Made by a program: the position numbers and the translations under genes. DNA of 64,000 nucleotides from Romanomermis culicivorax. Taxonomy: Eukaryota > Nematoda > Enoplea > Mermithida > Mermithidae. Below are positions 1-10,374 of the stretch, one piece after another. The stretch's first letter is position 1. Every line of letters starts with the position of its first letter. The stretch is from NCBI GenBank assembly GCA_963922205.1, contig CAWUHX010000294.1, positions 62,001 to 126,000 of the forward strand. Reading direction: 5' to 3'. The notes under the pieces are model-generated. The model had not been told where the DNA came from. It searched no databases and was given only the letters and a program-made list of their open reading frames with translations.

Positions 1-57
1 TATAGAATATTGTGGAAGGTTCTAGAACTTTCCAGTACAATGCAGTACATGAAATGT

Positions 58-205
58 ACCTGCACATCATGTCATGTGATCAAACTGTATGGTATGCATC
101 AGATCATACTTGCACATCATATTACATGATCATACTGTAGGATATGTACCACTCATACTTGCACATCACACAATGGGATTATACCATAAGATATGTATCA
201 GTAAC
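58..205. repeat. Three-copy tandem repeat of about 50 bp
   Basis: Three diverged units each begin near AC(C/T)TGCACATCA and end near GATATGTA or GTATGCATC. The spacing is about 50 bp. No coding content is apparent. Confidence 0.6.
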
Positions 206-265
206 CATAGTTTTTTTACTTTACAGACTTTTTGGCTTGAGTACAAACAAAAATTTGGGCCTTGC

Positions 266-1418
266 TTGTACTACAGTCCAGATCACAAGTAACATGTGTT
301 TTTGCATGTGGGTTGCTTGTCACAAGCGCCAATTTGGCAAGCGCTTGGCAAGCAATCCACAAGCGAAGCACTTGTGGATTGCTTGTGGAATGCTTGTGCG
401 TTGCTTGTCCAGGGGCTTGTGAGTCGCTTGTCGAGTGCTTGTAGGTTGCTTGCCAAGTGCTTGTGACCTGCTTGTCAAGCGCTTGTGAATTGCTTGCCAA
501 GCGTTTGTGAATCGCTTGCCAAGTGCTTGTGAGTCACTTGCCGAGCACTTGCAGCTGTCAGTGTGAGTGTCAGTTGGAATATATTTATGAAGGCAATTAT
601 GTATTTGAAGTCTGTCGGTGTACTTTGAGGACGTTCATAACATGTGGCTTTTTGAAAGCAACAGCAGACATTTTTTGTTTTTGACTTTTTTCCAAGAGAA
701 AAATGTATCATACGTTTTTCAAAATATGCTCCCTGCTGTACATGCATAAAAACGGAATAAAGTAAACTTTTTCTTAAAATTTTCTTAATAATTAATTACA
801 GTGAAAAAGCAAATGCTATTTTATATTTTTGAAATTGTCTGCTAAAAAAAATTGGACTAAAATTTGTGAGCATGCCCAACCAGCCTGTAACAATTCTTTT
901 AGAAAAAATTCCACCAGACAAGCTCTGCCAAAAATTTTGACTACAATGCTGTTTTTTCCGATTTATAAGCATTTTATGAAAGCCTTACTGTAGCAGACCG
1001 ATTGTTTCATATCATCAACATATTTCATGTCTACAGTAATCCATTTCAATGTATCCCTTCTGAGGAATTCTTTTGTCGGAAAAGATAAAGGTGTTCCTAA
1101 ACGTGAAGAATAAGGTCGTAAAAGAGTGTCTGTTGTGCATTGCTTGTGGACTGCTTGTGAAAGGCTTGCAGATTACTTGTGCAATGCTTGTAGAGTGCTT
1201 GTGGAACGCTTGTGGAGTGCTTGTGGAATGCTTGTGACCTGCTTGTGAAATGCTTGTGGATCGCTTGCACAAGCGCTTGTGGGTTGCTTGGCAAGCGCTT
1301 GTGAGTTGCTTGTGGCAAGCAACAAAACGACAAGCAATCCACAGGCACTTGGCAAGCATGTCACTTGCCAAGTGCTTGTGGACATGCCACGTTACTTGTG
1401 ATCTGGACTGTAGTACAA
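266..1418. mobile_element. Foldback element with GCTTGTG subterminal arrays
   Basis: Ends are inverted repeats of about 28 bp: TTGTACTACAGTCCAGATCA at 266 and its complement ending at 1418. Inside each end lies an array of degenerate GCTTGTG/CTTGCCAAGCG words (about 305-545 and 1137-1395). The centre is ordinary AT-rich sequence. Long open frames over the arrays are repeat artefacts. The superfamily is unassigned. Terminal inversion plus subterminal arrays is typical of nonautonomous DNA elements. Confidence 0.6.
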
Positions 1419-1735
1419 ACAATTCTCAGGTATGAAAATTCAATTTTATATATCAATCATAGTGTAACCAATGCAGTACAAACAAATTTTAGACTGTGGC
1501 TTGTACCAGTAAAAAGGGGTTGAGTACAACAAAAACAGTGGAGGTAACATGAAATTATTCACCCACTCGAATTTCAAACTTTACACCATAATAGCTCAAT
1601 GAAATAAAACTTCTGTGCAAAATGCTTATTAGATTCAAAATCAGGGTAAAAATTGCACAATCTGTCTCTGAGCAGAGAAAAACAAAATTTTGAATCATCC
1701 ACATTGTTCTAAATCTCTAAAAACTCAAGATCTAA

Positions 1736-1960
1736 AGGCTCATCTATACTTCGGACGCAAGGCTTGCGTTGCGTGCATTGCGTCCGTTATGGCAAAAATG
1801 CGGAAGTATGGATGCTCCGCTTGCATATCTTGCATATTTTTCTTGCGTCCGAGTATGGATGCTCAGTTGCGTTGCATGTGTTGCGCTCCTTACGGCCGAT
1901 GCAAGCATACGCAAATGGTACAGTAGGATTCTTGACTTGACGCAAGAAATGCAAGAAACG
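1736..1960. repeat. TTGCG-rich inverted-repeat element, copy 1
   Basis: Starts AAAGGCTCATCTATACTTCG and continues with GCAAGGCTTGCGTTGCG words. A diverged inverted copy of the start sits at 1841-1863. A second copy in opposite orientation lies at 7356-7512. Confidence 0.5.
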
Positions 1961-2187
1961 CAAGGATTTTCGCTTGTGTTTTCTTCGGATTTCTGAACTT
2001 CCCATTTCATTATTGATGCTGTTCATGCCTTCCTTGAGTTTTTTCTTTCTTTTTTTCCAGCGAGTCGTCTGCCATGGTTATTTTTTTGTAGAAATGTCGT
2101 TATTTGGGGGAAGCTTGGTTTATGGGCAATCCAGACTTCTGAAATGTTGGATCAGCCCAGGTTTTTGGTTTTTTTGGCATGCTTTGG

Positions 2188-2240
2188 CATACCTGTAATT
2201 GGGTGGGGATTGGGAGAGCGTCCAACTTGGTGGAACCCCT
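2188..2240 (+). repeat. Fragment of CATACCTGTAA G-run MITE
   Basis: CATACCTGTAATTGGG and a following TCCAACTTGG match one end of the family seen whole at 4477, 5160 and 5660. No matching right end was found. Confidence 0.4.
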
Positions 2241-2267
2241 TATGGAAATGTTGCGACTCCCCTCAAA

Positions 2268-2500
2268 CACCGTTTTTTTTCCTCGAAGATTTTTTCCACA
2301 TGAGAACCGGACCCAAAATTTTTTTCCTCATTTTGCAAAAATTTCCCACATTTTTAAAAACGTTTATAATGTGTCTATGGATGATTTTTATGCATTTTAG
2401 GAGCATACCCAAGCATTTTGATGCTTTTTGATTCAGAAATCTGCAAAAATTGGGAAAAAATTGAGAAAATTCTGGTTATGTTAGTCAAAACGAGCTCATG
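2268..2500 (+). repeat. CACCGTTTTTTT-ended repeat with TTCCACA words
   Basis: Begins CACCGTTTTTTTTCCTCGAA and carries TTTTTTCCACATGAGAAC, then a long AT-rich body ending near AAATTGAGAAAATTCTGG. The same body occurs inverted at 58905-59115, so this is a dispersed element rather than a chance match. Confidence 0.55.
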
Positions 2501-3461
2501 AAGAATATATTGGTGTTTTACAAGAGCAGAGAAAGCATTTTAAGGACATAGTTGTCATGTGTCGTGCATGAAAATAAGAATAGACAACGGGAGTTAAGCT
2601 GTGTAGCTTGACGATTTATCGCCCGTTTTAGAAGAGACGTACGGGACGTAGAAGAGCATGCGGAACGCTAGAAACAGAACACTCGGAGTGTTTTACGAAA
2701 TCAGCGCAACGATAATCGAACGCAGGAGATTGACGGGCTTGTAGAGAGCGCTGTGTCAATTTTATCCAGGGATCTTCGCTCAGGTCGTCAAAGGTTTTGG
2801 GATGCTGAAACTCAGGCCGTGCTATCTTAACCGCTTCGGAGTTTCACCTGAATACTCAAACAATTTTCCAAATAGTTCGACTTAACCCAGAACACACTTT
2901 CTCAACACGGTTTACTAATGTACAAATTGTTGCCTCACACTCTCTAGACAAACAAGAAAACACAACCGTCTGGCTACAGTACAAAAAACTCTAATCAAAA
3001 ACATTTTCACAATTTCTTCACATCGTAGCCAGGCCTCTCCGCGGGTCTTGTCACAATCTTTCTTCCTCGAACTTGCCCATCTTTTCTCGAACCCAACACA
3101 AACTTTACAAATACGTCAAATCACTCCACAACACATGGATTTATCCTTTATTTATATTTCTGTGGTTCCAATTAGGATTATCCAATTTTATTTAATTTTT
3201 GTCCCCGGGCGGAGCGCCAGAAAAAATTTTGGATTTTCACTTTCTAAAACGCTGGAAATTGAACCTTCACAATGTTGGGAAATAAATTAAAATCCGACTG
3301 ATGAAGTATGATTTGTTCCCCATTCGAGCGTTGACTGTTAACTATTAGAAAACGAGATGAGCTAATTTGATTGATAGAAACTGTTGATAATTAATTAGTA
3401 AGTGGAAGTAGATATGCTAAGGGCTGCGCCTGATAAAAAATAATCATTATTATACCCCTAA
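2501..3461. other. No gene seen; slightly GC-richer unique stretch
   Basis: From 2590 to 3060 base composition is more even than the surroundings, but no open frame with family motifs was found. At 3204 there is a degenerate GC palindrome (GGGCGGAGCGCC) followed by AAAATTTT, and the tail at 3225-3300 is a dispersed block seen again near 48505, 53790, 55430 and 61410. Confidence 0.5.
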
Positions 3462-3620
3462 CCGGCGCGAAGCGCCCGAAAATTTCGAGATTTTGACCTT
3501 TTAAAGTCAACCAAAATTCGTCTTTTCGATTTTGAATTCCCCAAAGTTTTTTTCCACAATGAAAACCATACCCAAAATTTTTTTCCTCAAAAGACCTCAT
3601 TTGAGGAAAAAGAAACTGTG
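3462..3620 (+). repeat. Modular repeat: GC palindrome plus TTCCTCA words
   Basis: CCGGCGCGAAGCGCC, then GAAAATTTCGAGATTTTGACC, then TTTTTTTCC words and the palindrome CCTCATTTGAGG, ending in the complement of CACAGTTTCTTTTTCCTC. Same layout as 50585, 53977, 54797 and 55908. Confidence 0.5.
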
Positions 3621-3690
3621 CCCCCAAATCGAAAAAATTTGGAAAAGAATGGCGTTTTTTGGCCTTTCTTGGGAAAATTTTTGAAATGAG

Positions 3691-4245
3691 TACAGTTGAA
3701 CACAGTTAATGAACACCCCGAGCGGACCGAAATAAAAGTGTTCACTATCCGTAAGTGTTCATTATCAGAACTCCGTCAAATTCAACATAAATTTTACTTC
3801 AACATGAATCACTTATCATCATTTAAAAAATGACGTTATTTTAGACTGTTTCAACGAAGCAATATGACTTGTATCCATAAAATCATCAATAGAATTTACA
3901 GAGGCAAGTATTTCATCAGAGGATTCCTTTGAAAACAAAAAATTTTGTTGCATTAAGATGTTTCTAGAAGTTTCTGGAAGTTTCTGTAATCGATAAAGTG
4001 TACATATTATCTGTACACATCGTGTTTACTAAGCCTAGATTAAAGCGTGTTCAATATCCATCAACACGTGTTCATTAAACATAGAATTTAACGTGTATCA
4101 AGATATGCAGAGATTCTACCAGGCGTGTTAACCGTATTATTAACATATAAGAAACTATAGGAATTGAGTTGGGACTGTGCTACAGTGTGTTTATTAAGCG
4201 TAAATGCTCAATATCCAGAGTGTTCATTGACCGTGTTTGACTGTA
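3691..4245. mobile_element. pogo/Tigger-like MITE with TA duplication
   Basis: TACAGTTGAACACAGTTAAT at the left is matched in inversion by the right end (complement TACAGTCAAACACGGTCAAT). TA flanks both sides. The 551-bp interior has repeated GTGTTCA words and no open frame. The CAGT(T/C)(G/A)AAC ends and TA target fit pogo/Tigger members of Tc1-mariner. Confidence 0.75.
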
Positions 4246-4476
4246 TTTGGTTTTTTTCGACTTTTTTGAGATTTTTGGGGATTCCCCAAAATTGTGGAAA
4301 TTTCGGGACTCCCACCCTTTTAGCGCCATAGGAAACTGCTTGAAGCGCTATATTGGAGGAAATTAGGAATGTTGGAAAAAATCTGCGTTCTTTTCATAGG
4401 AGTGAAAAAAATCCATTCATCAAGACAAAAAACTAGTATTTTGATGCATTTTAGAATGTCGAAAGTTACCGGCGCT

Positions 4477-4692
4477 CATAACCTGTAATTGGGGAGGGTT
4501 TGGGGGTGGACCCACCAACTTGGCCAATCCTGTACCCAACCCCCCCCCCCCCAGATTTGGAAAAATTAGAATAAAGTTGGGCAAAAAGAGTCTTTTTTGG
4601 TTTTTTTGGGAAAATTTTCGACTTTTTTTTACCCCCCTTCAAAATTGCTGGTTCCCCCCCCCCCCAAACTGCTCAGAGCTCTTGCAGGTATG
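4477..4692 (+). mobile_element. G-run MITE, CATACCTGTAA family, copy 1
   Basis: Left end is CATAACCTGTAATTGGGG and right end is CTTGCAGGTATG. The interior holds runs of C, AACTTGGCCAA and CCTGTACCCAA. One base differs from the family terminus at the left. Confidence 0.65.
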
Positions 4693-5159
4693 CCAGCGCT
4701 CTGCGCTAATTTCAAGCTTCGTTGGCAGAAACCCACTTTTCAAAATTTGGGATTGCGAATTTTTTGGGTTTCGGTTACTTCTGCATACTTGTAAGATCTT
4801 AGGTCGGTTGTAGGAGGTAAAAATAGGCCTAAAAGTCCAAAAACCCAATTTTTTTGCCGCAATCACGAAAATCTTTTTTTAAAGTCAGAATGGCACCTTT
4901 TTGTCCTCTTTTTGATTTTTTTGCATGCTGAGTCAGTCGGAGCTTAGAGGCTCCCCAATTACAACTGTTTTTTTCTGTTGATAAGTTGTAATTTAAGTTC
5001 TTCACCACATTTTTGACAAATTTAGATATATTTACAGCCGTTACTCGTGGGCTTTTCTAGGTATGTTCGGGTTTTCTTTGATTTGATTGCTAAAAATTTT
5101 TAAACATAAGATCATTAAGCCAAGTTAAAAAACCTAAATTTTTCAATTGGCCTACTAAA

Positions 5160-5328
5160 CATACCTGTAATTGGCACTGTACCCAGCCCTCCCTCCAGAC
5201 TGGAAAAAGTTAGAGAAAATTGGCAAAAAAGTGCCTTTTTCGGGAAAATTTAAGGCTTTTTTCGACCCCCCTCCAAAATTTTGGGTTTACCCCCCTCCCA
5301 CGGACTGGTCGGATCTCTTACAGGTATG
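5160..5328 (+). mobile_element. G-run MITE, CATACCTGTAA family, copy 2
   Basis: Runs from CATACCTGTAATTGGC to CTCTTACAGGTATG, 169 bp, with an internal deletion relative to the other copies. Flanks ACTAAA on both sides suggest a decayed 8-bp target duplication. Confidence 0.7.
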
Positions 5329-5659
5329 ACACTAAATTCGCATGAATTGAATACTATTTCTGCTATGACGTGCAATCAATGTCACTGGGAATACAAAAGA
5401 ATGCCAAAGTTTGTTTCAAGCTAGTCGAGGCTCAAAATGTTAAAAAACCGTGGTGAATAGAAGAACAGAATCCTAATGTTCTAATTTTACATACCTGCTA
5501 CACTATTTAACGCAATTCAAGTTGCAGTTAGGGCCGTTCTTAATGTTTTAGAGGCCCTGGGCGAACTCCGGTTTAGAGGCCCTCAATTTTTTTCAATAAT
5601 TATTATACAATATGCCGTTTTTAGGTAATAGATGATTCACTAATTTACATACTTTAAAA

Positions 5660-5892
5660 CATACCTGTACTTGGCGGCGGGTTGGGGGGGATCCCCCCCC
5701 TAACTTGGCCAACCCTGTACCCAAAATCGTCCAACCCCCGCCCAGTTTGGAAAAAATTAAAAAAATTGCAAAAAAGTGCATGTTTTTTTGGCCTTTTTTT
5801 GGGAAAAATTTCGAATTTTTTCTACCACCCCCCCCCAAAATTTCGGATTTACCCCCCCCCCCCCAACTGGTCGGAGGTCTTACAGGTATATG
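5660..5892 (+). mobile_element. G-run MITE, CATACCTGTAA family, copy 3
   Basis: Starts CATACCTGTACTTGG and ends TCTTACAGGTATATG. CTTTAAAA directly flanks both ends (5652-5659 and 5893-5900), a perfect 8-bp duplication. The interior has seven- to ten-base runs of G or C. Confidence 0.8.
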
Positions 5893-7355
5893 CTTTAAAA
5901 TATCTAAAAACTACATTATTACAAGATTTCAACTAACTATTCACTTATCAAAATACATGTTGTTTGACCTTCATAGCACTCCTCTTCCGTATTTGTCAAT
6001 TGTGTATCATCCTCCATTCAACAAGGCTTTATTTAGGATAATATTTGTACTAGGGTATCAGAAAAATTGTCCGAATTTTATTACCCATTAGCATTACAAA
6101 GCGATTTATTCTATAGAGCGCTATTGAATGATCCACTTACCTCGTGAGATGATCCAGAATCAAATCCTGACTTACTTATGCAGGAGCTACTGGATAGTTG
6201 AACCTTTGCTGAAGCTAAAACAGGTAAATGAAATTTTTCGTCCATATGTTTCAACTTCCGACTATCTATAAAGTCATTAATTATAGATTTTTAATTTTTG
6301 CATCATTTTCATCCAACTAGATTCGAGTCCAGAGATGCGTGCTGATTGTCCAGGACCATCGGAATAGTCCGAAGTTTCCTCGTACGCTGCTAATGTTGAG
6401 ATTTGGAACCAAACTATAGGTCATTTTACCCTAATCGAAAATATTCTAGTCGATACTCGTGGCAATTTGATCACTTCGCAAGTTAGTAGAATGATAAACG
6501 ATATCTGCTTTATAATCCTCAAGAATTAATTTGTAAAAGATTGATTGTTTCTCAAAAATTTAATTATTTATTATTTTTAAATGTCGGAATCTATTATTTT
6601 CCATGTCTCACGTCTTACAAAAATTCAGAATTTCAACAGAACAAAGTTTTATTTTCAGCTGATCTTGCTCGACGTTTCCACCAGGGTCACCTCGACTGGC
6701 TTTCCAGCATCGATTATTCTCGTGTAATGCATTTCCTATGCAAGTTTTGACTTACAGACGAAATGAATGCAATTTTCGTTTCTAATGCATCAGGTTACAT
6801 CAAATATGTGATTTTCAGGTGAGGTCAAAATGCTTATCACAGCTTTATGTTGAAGAATCTAAATTTTCATAGAAAGTCTTTCTTGTAACTTGTTTTTCAT
6901 TTAGAAAATTAGACGTTTGAACCATTGTTTGAAAAATTGTGAAAAAGCTTATATTTTGTGAAATTTTTCTTCAAAATTTCCCAAATATAGTATTCAAAAT
7001 TCTTCGCCTCCGAAAAATTGTTCCCCTATATTTGCATTCAATGAGTTTATCTTCTGTTACCAGAAAGTCTCGACAAGGCGAATACGTAATTTGAAATCGC
7101 GGAAAAGAAAGATGAATGTGAAATTTTGTGTCACCATCATGTAAAATTTGTTTTCCTTTGTAAATGAATAAAACTCAAGAAGTCCGTTCCATTTTGATAA
7201 GATTTCTCAAAATTCTTTCAAGAAAAGATGATTAATCATTCAATTAAAGGTTAATTCTTCTAATCTCAGTTTAGTTGCATGTTTTTGTTTGAAGAGGTGT
7301 ACTATTTTTGGCTCAGAGACAAAATTGTAATTTGATTCGTAAGTTTTTGATTGCG
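5893..7355. other. AT-rich unique stretch, no gene seen
   Basis: No open frame above about 70 codons carries a recognisable motif, and no clear terminal repeats are visible. Intergenic as far as I can see. Confidence 0.5.
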
Positions 7356-7512
7356 CCATAATTCTTGCGTCCGTTGCGCCACTAAGTCCGAGTATGGATA
7401 ATCGGCTTGCGTTGCTTACATCTCCTTACGTTGCTTCTGTTGCGTGCGTTGCGTCAGATTTTTTAGGCAACGCAACGCAAGCCTTGCATACGAAGTATAG
7501 ATGAGCCTTAAG
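7356..7512. repeat. TTGCG-rich inverted-repeat element, copy 2
   Basis: Right end GCATACGAAGTATAGATGAG followed by CCTTA is the complement of the start at 1736. It contains CTTGCGTCCG and TCCGAGTATGGAT, shared with copy 1. The two copies face outward 5.8 kb apart. Confidence 0.5.
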
Positions 7513-7902
7513 GATCATATGGTAAAACCTGTAGCTTGTGCACATATGGCTGATCAGTGGAATCCGCAAGTGGATGTGGATGGTGGATATGGTCTAATCG
7601 GTGGATACAGATACTGATGGCCGATGCGGAATCCGCATATCTGCTGCCTAATCAGTGGACTGAAATGGAGGAATCCACTCTGTTTAGACCGATATTGAGG
7701 TCTAATCAGTAGATGTGGAAAATGAGGGAATCCGCCCTCCTCAAGTCTAAAAGGCGGATATGCTTGGTGGATATTTTTTTCCAAGTTTTTGAGTGGTTTT
7801 GCCCGACTCCAAAATTTTTTTGGCGGATATGTACGTCTAAAAGGCTGATGGATGTAGCAGATTAGATGAAGCAGAATTGAATTTTCAATTTTGAACCTAC
7901 TT

Positions 7903-8600
7903 TTAAATTAATATTTAAATTAAATTAAATTGATTTTTAAAATTAAATTTAAATTGAATTATAAATTAAATTTTATATTAAAATTTAAATTGAATTTTAA
8001 TTTAAATTTTAAATTGAATCATAAAATTAAATTAATTTATAAAATTAAATTAAATTATTAAATTAAATTATTAAATTAAATTATAAAATTAAATTAAATT
8101 ATTAAATTGAATTATTAAATTAAATTATTAAATTAAATTATTAAATTAAATTATTAAATTAAATTATTAAATTAAATTATTAAATTAAATTATTAAATTA
8201 AATTAAATTATATTATGAAATTAAATTGAATTATGAAATTAAATTAAATTATAAAATTAAATTAAATTATAAAATTAAATTAAATTATAAAATTGAATTA
8301 AATTATAAAATTAAATTATAAAATTGAATTAAATTATAAAATTAAATTATAAAATTAAACTAAATTATGAAATAAAATAAAATAAAATTGAATCATAAAA
8401 TTGAATTGGATTATAAAGTTGAATTAAATTTTAAATTAAATTGAATGTTATATCAAATTAAATTTTATATCAAATTAAATCAAATTTCGAATTAAATTAA
8501 ATTTTGAATTAAATTAAATTTTGAATTAAATTTTAAATTAATTAAATTTTAAATAATTAAAAATAAATTGATTAAAATTAAATTAATTAAAATTAAATTA
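7903..8600. repeat. TTAAATTAAATTA low-complexity array
   Basis: Nearly pure A/T built from AAATT and TTAAATTA units, with brief regular stretches such as ATTAAATTAAATTATTAA. It resumes after the inserted element at about 8888-8990. No coding capacity. Confidence 0.85.
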
Positions 8601-8887
8601 CCTTACTACCCCAAATAAACGCTACCCCTCAAATAGCGGCACCCTCTAGAGAGCATTTGAAAAAATAAACACACCCCCTCGATTTAACGCACTGGGTGCA
8701 CCACGAAATGTTGGAAAAGACAATAAATGAATTGATACCCGAAATTTTGGATGTTGAAGATGAAGAAGAAGATGAGAACAACATTGGCAGCAAAGAAGAT
8801 GATGATGATGAGGTAGATTGATGAGGTAGATGATGATGATGAGGTAGATAAACGCACTGTGCCTTTATTTGGGGTAGTACATACGGT
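8600..8887 (+). mobile_element. Small element with TACTACCCCAAATAAA ends
   Basis: TACTACCCCAAATAAACGC at the left and its near complement GCCTTTATTTGGGGTAGTA at the right, set into the AT array. It encloses a short acidic open frame, suggesting an internally deleted DNA transposon. Superfamily uncertain. Confidence 0.55.
8708..8821 (+). pseudogene. 37-codon acidic C-terminal fragment, transposase-like
   Basis: ATG to TGA with 37 residues, rich in D and E (ILDVEDEEEDENN then KEDDDDEVD). Acidic tails ending a protein are common in pogo/CENP-B-type transposases, and the frame sits inside terminal repeats. The fragment is too short for a firm family call. Confidence 0.3.
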
Positions 8888-9530
8888 AATTAAAGTTAAA
8901 TTAGTTAAAATTAAGTTAATTAAAATTAAATTTTAATCAAACTATGAAAAAGTAAAATATATAAAAGTTAAAATAAATGAAATTGAAGTACAAACCAATC
9001 AAATCGTAAATGCTCTGAGAGAAACAGCTTCATTTTCAACGTTTGATTATAATCCAGTCAACAGAAAATCCAATTAATGATGACAATATGGACGTTTTCT
9101 AAATGCATACATGAAAAACCATTATTTTTGCACCAAAAATAGTGAAGATTTGGGTATCACTAATAACATTTTCTGTCTTTTGTGTTTTTTTATTTATTTA
9201 AAGAACTATAAAACATACAAAAATTATGAAAAATTATATATCCGCATATCCGCCAAATTTCTCTGATGCGGATGGCGGATGCGCCCTGTTTTTCAATATC
9301 CGCCAAGAAAGTTTCCGACCCGAGCAGATCATCGACCGAAAAATTTGTAAAAAAATATCTGCTATCCACCTAGCATATCTGCTTTTTAGACATTAGAAAG
9401 GGCGGACTCTGCATCCGCCGATTAGACCAAAATATCCGCAAAAAGAGAGCGGATTCCGCATCCGCCATCCGTTTGCGCCTCCTCCGATTAGACCATATCC
9501 GCCATACAGCTTATGCTTCTGTAGCATTTA

Positions 9531-10100
9531 CCCGAATAGCATCTACATTGCAGTTATAATCTGTCAACGTACGGCCCTATGGTACGTTGGGATCCATTAT
9601 TGTGACAGAAAACGTTGCATGTGTTTGCTTGGCATCTGAAAGATATGCAGGTACCAGTATTTTCCACATGCCAAAACGTAAATAAAGTTCAATTGAACTT
9701 GTTTGATCTTAGAAACTGATTCTGTCGATTTGATATCAACTTTGCAGGCCCTGCCACCCATGTAACACCAAACATGATTACTTTGAACAGAAGGTGAATG
9801 TCAGCGAATTCCAGATAAATCAAGTTATGGACAGTGAAGAGCTTGAAGGCAAGTTGCACTTTTCCACTGAGAACTAATTTTTCCACTTTTTTCAGGAGTA
9901 GGATGTTTTTTTCCAACAACGTAACATAGGAAATGCAAACAATACGAATATCGATTGGCGCCGATGAAATCTGATGCTTTTTTCGCATTCTAAAATATGA
10001 AAACTATGTTCATACGAGGCAGAGCTTTCAGTAAACATTACAAGAGGTATTTGTTTTACTGGAACATCATTTTGGAGAATTAAAATTGTTTTTTTTTATA
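9531..10100. other. Upstream region of the neprilysin-like gene
   Basis: No coding signal. A T-run precedes the ATG (TTTTTTTTTATAATG). I see no convincing TATA box or splice-leader acceptor directly ahead of the start, so the transcription start is unknown. Confidence 0.4.
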
Positions 10101-10374
10101 ATGTCGTCGAACGAGCACCGGCCACTTGTCCAAGAAGATGATTCTTCTTTTGATGAAGATGATAAAGGATCAAAATCGAGAGAAAGATTGGCAAAAAATG
10201 CTGATAAATCCTCATCAAAGCGGAAATTCAAGGGGAACATTAAACTCGTCTGCAACGATTTCCTAGGTGTGCTCGTGGAGTTCGGGAAAAGCCGAAGTCA
10301 CAGTTTCACTTGTGTTACCTTCAGTATCATGGTCGGCATGTTAATACTATCGACGATTTGGATTTCGATGCAGA
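10101..10374 (+). CDS. Neprilysin-like exon 1: cytosolic tail and membrane anchor
   Basis: Residues 1-91 plus one base. The tail is rich in D, E, S and K (for example QEDDSSFDEDD), then a hydrophobic stretch at about 69-89 preceded by basic KSRSH, which fits a type II anchor. The donor is GTAAGC at 10375. The acidic tail and single anchor are the usual start of M13 ectopeptidases. Confidence 0.88.

Larger units (their letters stand above)
7520..9530. mobile_element. Composite foldback with GGATATGGTCTAATCGG ends
   Basis: The left part (7549-7860) has GGATATGGTCTAATCGG and many GGATNCGC words; the right part (9236-9510) carries the same words inverted, ending CCGATTAGACCATATCCGCC. Between them lies a long AT array with a small element inside it. 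Either one ~2 kb nonautonomous element or two facing relatives. Confidence 0.45.

Noticed and set aside
305-545. Possible CRISPR array from regularly recurring short words
   Set aside because: Spacing is irregular, units are degenerate and abut without unique spacers, and the genome is eukaryotic.
1015-1435. Ser/His/Thr-rich frames up to 135 codons
   Set aside because: They run over the GCTTGTG word array and appear in several phases at once, so they are repeat artefacts.
1736-7512. A single 5.8 kb transposon bounded by the TTGCG-rich inverted ends
   Set aside because: The interior is a patchwork of unrelated elements with no transposase, and each end also has its own internal inverted partner, so two separate small elements are more likely.
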